The notes beneath the pieces are model-generated. The model did no database searches and was not told where the DNA came from. It saw nothing but the letters and a program-made list of their open reading frames with translations. Shown here in pieces: positions 6,013 through 8,046 of a DNA stretch of 8,046 bases. This DNA comes from JACJWR01 sp044326505 (GTDB lineage Bacteria > Actinomycetota > Actinomycetes > S36-B12 > UBA10799). The stretch is taken from assembly GCA_044326505.1 (NCBI GenBank), contig JBIRBF010000127.1, forward strand, positions 1 to 8,046. The letters are read 5' to 3'. The position numbers and the translations under genes are program-made. Numbering within the stretch: position 1 is the first letter of the stretch; every line of letters starts with the position of its first letter.

Positions 6013-7856
6013 CCCCAGAGCAGCCCCCGACGTCTGCCCGGCCCAACGGACCGGGCACGACCGTCTGGCTCGCGTCCTACCCGAAGTCGGGCAACACCTG
6101 GATGCGGGCCATCGTCACCGCGCTCGGCACCCACCGGCACCTCTTCGGCGTGAACCAGCTGGGCTCTGGTGCGCAACCGAACCATGTGGGGGGCATCCAG
6201 GGGGTCTTCGGCATCGATCCGCGCTGGCTCAGCCGGGATGAGATCGACCGGATGCGCACCGTGCTGACCAATCGCTGGGGTGCCCCACCCGACGCCGCCG
6301 ACTCCGACACCGACACCGACACCGACACCGCTGACGACGCTCCCCCGCCCCCGCTGCGTCCCGTGCTGCGCAAGACCCATGAGGTGTACCGTCCCGGCGC
6401 CGCCGGCCGCGAACCCTTCCCGTTGGCGGCCACCCGGGGCGCCATTCTGGTGGTGCGCGATCCTCGCGACGTCGCGTGCTCGTATGCCCCGTTCTTCGGG
6501 GTGGACCTTGACGGCGCAATCAACGCGATGGCGCGGGAAGGGTTCGGCGGGGCTCCCTCGCCGGCCATGGCCCAGACCGAACAGCCGTGGGGAACGTGGT
6601 CGAGCCACGCTGCTTCGTGGTTGGCCGATGACGTCCCCTTCCCCGTGCACCTGGTGCGCTACGAGGACCTCAAGGCCGACACCGTCGGGACGCTGAGGCC
6701 GGTCTTCGAGGCGATCGGCCTGGAATGCACCCCCGAGCAGCTCGCCGCCGCCGCCGAGCAGAGCCGCTTCGACCGGCTGCAGAAGTCCGAGGCGGAGCGA
6801 GGCTTCCGCGAGACCTCCAAGCAGACTCGAACGTTCTTCCGCAAGGGCAAGGCCGGGGGGTGGGCCGACGAGCTCTCCGAGGCACAGGTGGCCGCGGTCG
6901 AGGCCGACCACGACGACATGATGGTGCGCCTGGGCTACGACCTCACCACCGAACCGGCTGCCCGGTCGGCGCTGGCCGAGTCCCGTGCCTCGCGGCGCCG
7001 CGCGGAGCGGTTCGACTGGATGCGCCTGCCCGAGGCCATGGCACTCGACGTGCGCCACGACTCCGTACCGGACGAGATCGCGGACGCCAAGCAGCCCCGG
7101 CCATGGATCCACGTCAACGACCGTCAGGTGCTGGTGGTGTTCTCCGGCGGAACGCGGTTGCTGGTGGAGGACGGCAAGACCCTCACCGTGGATTGGACGC
7201 CGGATCCGGACCGCCCGCTGGATGATCCCTCCTGGCTCGTGCAGGGATGGGGGGTCACGCTGGCGATGCTGCAGCGCGGCGATTTGAGTCTGCACGCCGC
7301 AACGGTGCAGATCGGCGACCAGATCGTCGCCATCGCAGGCCACCGCGGCGCCGGCAAATCGACCACGTCCATGGCACTGCGCAAGCGCGGCCACCGCCTG
7401 CTGGTCGACGATGTCACTCTGATCGAGTTCCGCGGCGACGAGGCCTGGACCACGCCGTACGCCCGCAACGTGCACCTGCTGCCAGACGCCGCCGAGGCGC
7501 TTGGGGTGGACTTCGACGCGCTGCCCATGCTGGCCGGCGGCAGGACGAAGGTGGCTTTCCGGGCAGAAGCGCCCGACGAGCAGCCGCACCGCATCGATCG
7601 CGTTGTGGTGCTGGCGCCGGGTCCGAACGTTGAAGAGGTGACCCTGGCCGAGGCTCGCGGCGGCCAGAAGCTCGCAACGCTGCTGGGCCATACCCGCCGT
7701 GACGGGATCGCCCCGCTCATCCTCGGCCAGGCCCGGTACTTCGAACTCATGACCCAGTTGTCGAACGCGGTCCCGGTGCAGGTGCTGCGGCGGCCCCGGG
7801 GGGACTGGACTCTGGATGAGGTGCTGGACCTGATCGAGGGAGATATTGCCGACTGA
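6009..7856 (+). CDS. Sulfotransferase fused to HprK-like serine kinase domain
   Basis: A 615-residue cytoplasmic two-domain protein. Residues about 15-310 form a PAPS-dependent sulfotransferase: 5'-phosphosulfate loop PKSGNTW (25-31), KTH with the candidate catalytic His 124, 3'-phosphate site RDPRDVACSY (150-159, R150 and S158) and the late motif RKGKAGGW (278-285). A charged linker (about 315-345) leads to an HprK-like domain: SLHAA (His 429), P-loop GHRGAGKST (444-452) and RGHRLLVDD (Asp 467, 468). All main catalytic positions known from HPr kinases are kept. The frame is continuous across the junction, with no sign of a frameshift. The sulfotransferase carries an Asp-Thr repeat insertion near residue 100. 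Start ATG 6009 overlaps the stop of the upstream pseudokinase gene (ATGA). HprK-like enzymes of lasso-peptide clusters phosphorylate serine on a peptide, so one target could receive both sulfate and phosphate. The acceptor is unknown. Confidence 0.9.
   Translation: MTPEQPPTSARPNGPGTTVWLASYPKSGNTWMRAIVTALGTHRHLFGVNQLGSGAQPNHVGGIQGVFGIDPRWLSRDEIDRMRTVLTNRWGAPPDAADSDTDTDTDTADDAPPPPLRPVLRKTHEVYRPGAAGREPFPLAATRGAILVVRDPRDVACSYAPFFGVDLDGAINAMAREGFGGAPSPAMAQTEQPWGTWSSHAASWLADDVPFPVHLVRYEDLKADTVGTLRPVFEAIGLECTPEQLAAAAEQSRFDRLQKSEAERGFRETSKQTRTFFRKGKAGGWADELSEAQVAAVEADHDDMMVRLGYDLTTEPAARSALAESRASRRRAERFDWMRLPEAMALDVRHDSVPDEIADAKQPRPWIHVNDRQVLVVFSGGTRLLVEDGKTLTVDWTPDPDRPLDDPSWLVQGWGVTLAMLQRGDLSLHAATVQIGDQIVAIAGHRGAGKSTTSMALRKRGHRLLVDDVTLIEFRGDEAWTTPYARNVHLLPDAAEALGVDFDALPMLAGGRTKVAFRAEAPDEQPHRIDRVVVLAPGPNVEEVTLAEARGGQKLATLLGHTRRDGIAPLILGQARYFELMTQLSNAVPVQVLRRPRGDWTLDEVLDLIEGDIAD
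6306..6329 (+). repeat. Tandem hexanucleotide repeat (GACACC)x4 within the sulfotransferase
   Basis: Four perfect copies of GACACC encode Asp-Thr four times at residues 100-107 of the sulfotransferase-kinase. They lie in an acidic, proline-rich loop between the 5' PAPS loop and the KTH motif. The unit is a multiple of three, so copy-number change would alter loop length without breaking the frame. Confidence 0.9.
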
Positions 7857-7905
7857 AGGCTGCGGCTCTGACGCTGCGCGCCGACGGCCACCTGTGGATT
7901 GCCGT

Positions 7906-7921
7906 TTGACGCCTTGACGCC
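7906..7921 (+). repeat. Tandem TTGACGCC direct repeat in the intergenic gap
   Basis: Two adjacent perfect copies of TTGACGCC (7906-7913 and 7914-7921) lie in the 104-bp gap between the sulfotransferase-kinase gene and the Uma2-like gene. Each contains TTGACG, close to a -35 box, but no good -10 sequence lies about 17 bases downstream of either copy. The gap also contains a weak GCCTC/GAGGC hairpin (7919-7933) without a T-tract. It could be part of a promoter or operator for the last gene, or chance. Confidence 0.4.
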
Positions 7922-7948
7922 TCCGGCAGAGGCTGGCGGCATGGAACC

Positions 7949-7956
7949 GGGGGAGG
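7949..7956 (+). promoter_or_regulatory. Ribosome binding site of the Uma2-like gene
   Basis: GGGGGAGG ends four bases before the ATG at 7961. It favours that codon over the in-frame ATG at 7970, which would be 13 bases away. It also favours that frame over the overlapping ATG at 7941. Confidence 0.6.
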
Positions 7957-7960
7957 CAAT

Positions 7961-8046
7961 ATGGCAGTCATGCCAGTCAACAACCTGCTCACGCGCGCCG
8001 AGCTCGACGCTCTGCCCGACGACGGTCTGCGCCACGAGCTCATCGA
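7961..8046 (+). CDS. Uma2-family endonuclease-like protein, N-terminal fragment
   Basis: Only 28 full codons are visible before the window ends. The N-terminus contains LLTRAELDALPDDGLRHELI. This matches the opening of the Uma2 (DUF820) family, which typically begins with a 'T..EL..LPDDG.R.ELIDG' pattern and has a PD-(D/E)XK nuclease-like core further on. The catalytic residues are outside the window and cannot be checked. The start is ATG 7961 behind GGGGGAGG. The gene is separated by 104 bp from the sulfotransferase-kinase gene and is unlikely to belong to the same functional unit. Uma2 genes are common as stand-alone genes in actinobacteria and cyanobacteria, and their role is largely unclear. 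Confidence 0.7.
   Translation, partial: MAVMPVNNLLTRAELDALPDDGLRHELI

Noticed and set aside
6850..7150. Frameshift or erroneous joining between sulfotransferase and kinase parts
   Set aside because: The frame is continuous, codon usage is unchanged across the linker, and no start codon with a ribosome binding site suggests a separate kinase gene. A fusion is the simplest reading, although the raw data cannot be checked here.
7300..7420. The C-terminal kinase as an APS kinase supplying PAPS to the fused sulfotransferase
   Set aside because: The SLHAA...GHRGAGKST...RGHRLLVDD arrangement is that of HprK-like kinases, not of the adenylate-kinase-like APS kinases. The idea is attractive but the motifs do not support it.
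5964..7691. Long minus-strand open frame (575 codons)
   Set aside because: Antisense to the sulfotransferase-kinase gene, whose active-site motifs are clear. The translation is G/R/H-rich without motifs.
7885..7935. Rho-independent terminator after the sulfotransferase-kinase gene
   Set aside because: The palindrome CCACCTGTGG has no usable loop, and the GCCTC/GAGGC hairpin lacks a T-tract and overlaps the possible promoter region of the next gene.
7941..8046. Alternative frame starting at ATG 7941
   Set aside because: It has no ribosome binding site upstream and its translation is Ser/Thr/Cys-rich. The frame from 7961 has a ribosome binding site and matches the Uma2 N-terminus.
1..8046. 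RiPP precursor peptide gene
   Set aside because: The gaps of 6, 42, 9 and 104 bp were read on both strands and none holds a credible short gene. A precursor, if there is one, must be outside the window.

Overview
The window is uniformly GC-rich, with strong G/C bias at third codon positions and several GTG starts. It carries TANNNT hexamers placed six bases upstream of start codons that lack a Shine-Dalgarno sequence. Together these point to a chromosomal segment of an actinobacterium (Actinomycetota). No RNA gene, CRISPR array, transposase or integrase was seen.

Layout, left to right. (1) Positions 1-1737, + strand: the 3' part of a half-size ABC exporter whose start lies just outside the window. 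(2) Positions 3123-1744, - strand: a two-gene unit made of a GT17-like glycosyltransferase followed, with no gap, by a small PqqD-family protein. (3) Positions 3166-5001, + strand: a complete second ABC exporter closely paralogous to the first. (4) Positions 5011-6012, + strand: a protein that aligns with HPr-kinase-like (HprK-like) domains but has lost the P-loop and other catalytic residues. (5) Positions 6009-7856, + strand, overlapping gene 4 by ATGA: a fusion of a PAPS-dependent sulfotransferase with an apparently intact HprK-like kinase domain. (6) Positions 7961-8046: the first codons of a Uma2-family endonuclease-like gene, probably unrelated to the rest.

Genes 1-5 look like one functional locus. 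PqqD-family proteins bind peptides in RiPP pathways, and HprK-like kinases accompany PqqD-like proteins both in lasso-peptide clusters and in poorly characterised polysaccharide-associated loci. Two exporters, a glycosyltransferase, a sulfotransferase and a kinase would fit a peptide, glycopeptide or surface glycan that is glycosylated, sulfated and/or phosphorylated and then exported. No precursor peptide, leader peptidase or radical SAM enzyme is visible, so the product class is inference.

The most unusual elements are the sulfotransferase-HprK fusion, its coupling to a degenerate HprK-like partner, and three apparent leaderless promoters with identical geometry. Two of those promoters face each other in the 42-bp gap between genes 2 and 3.
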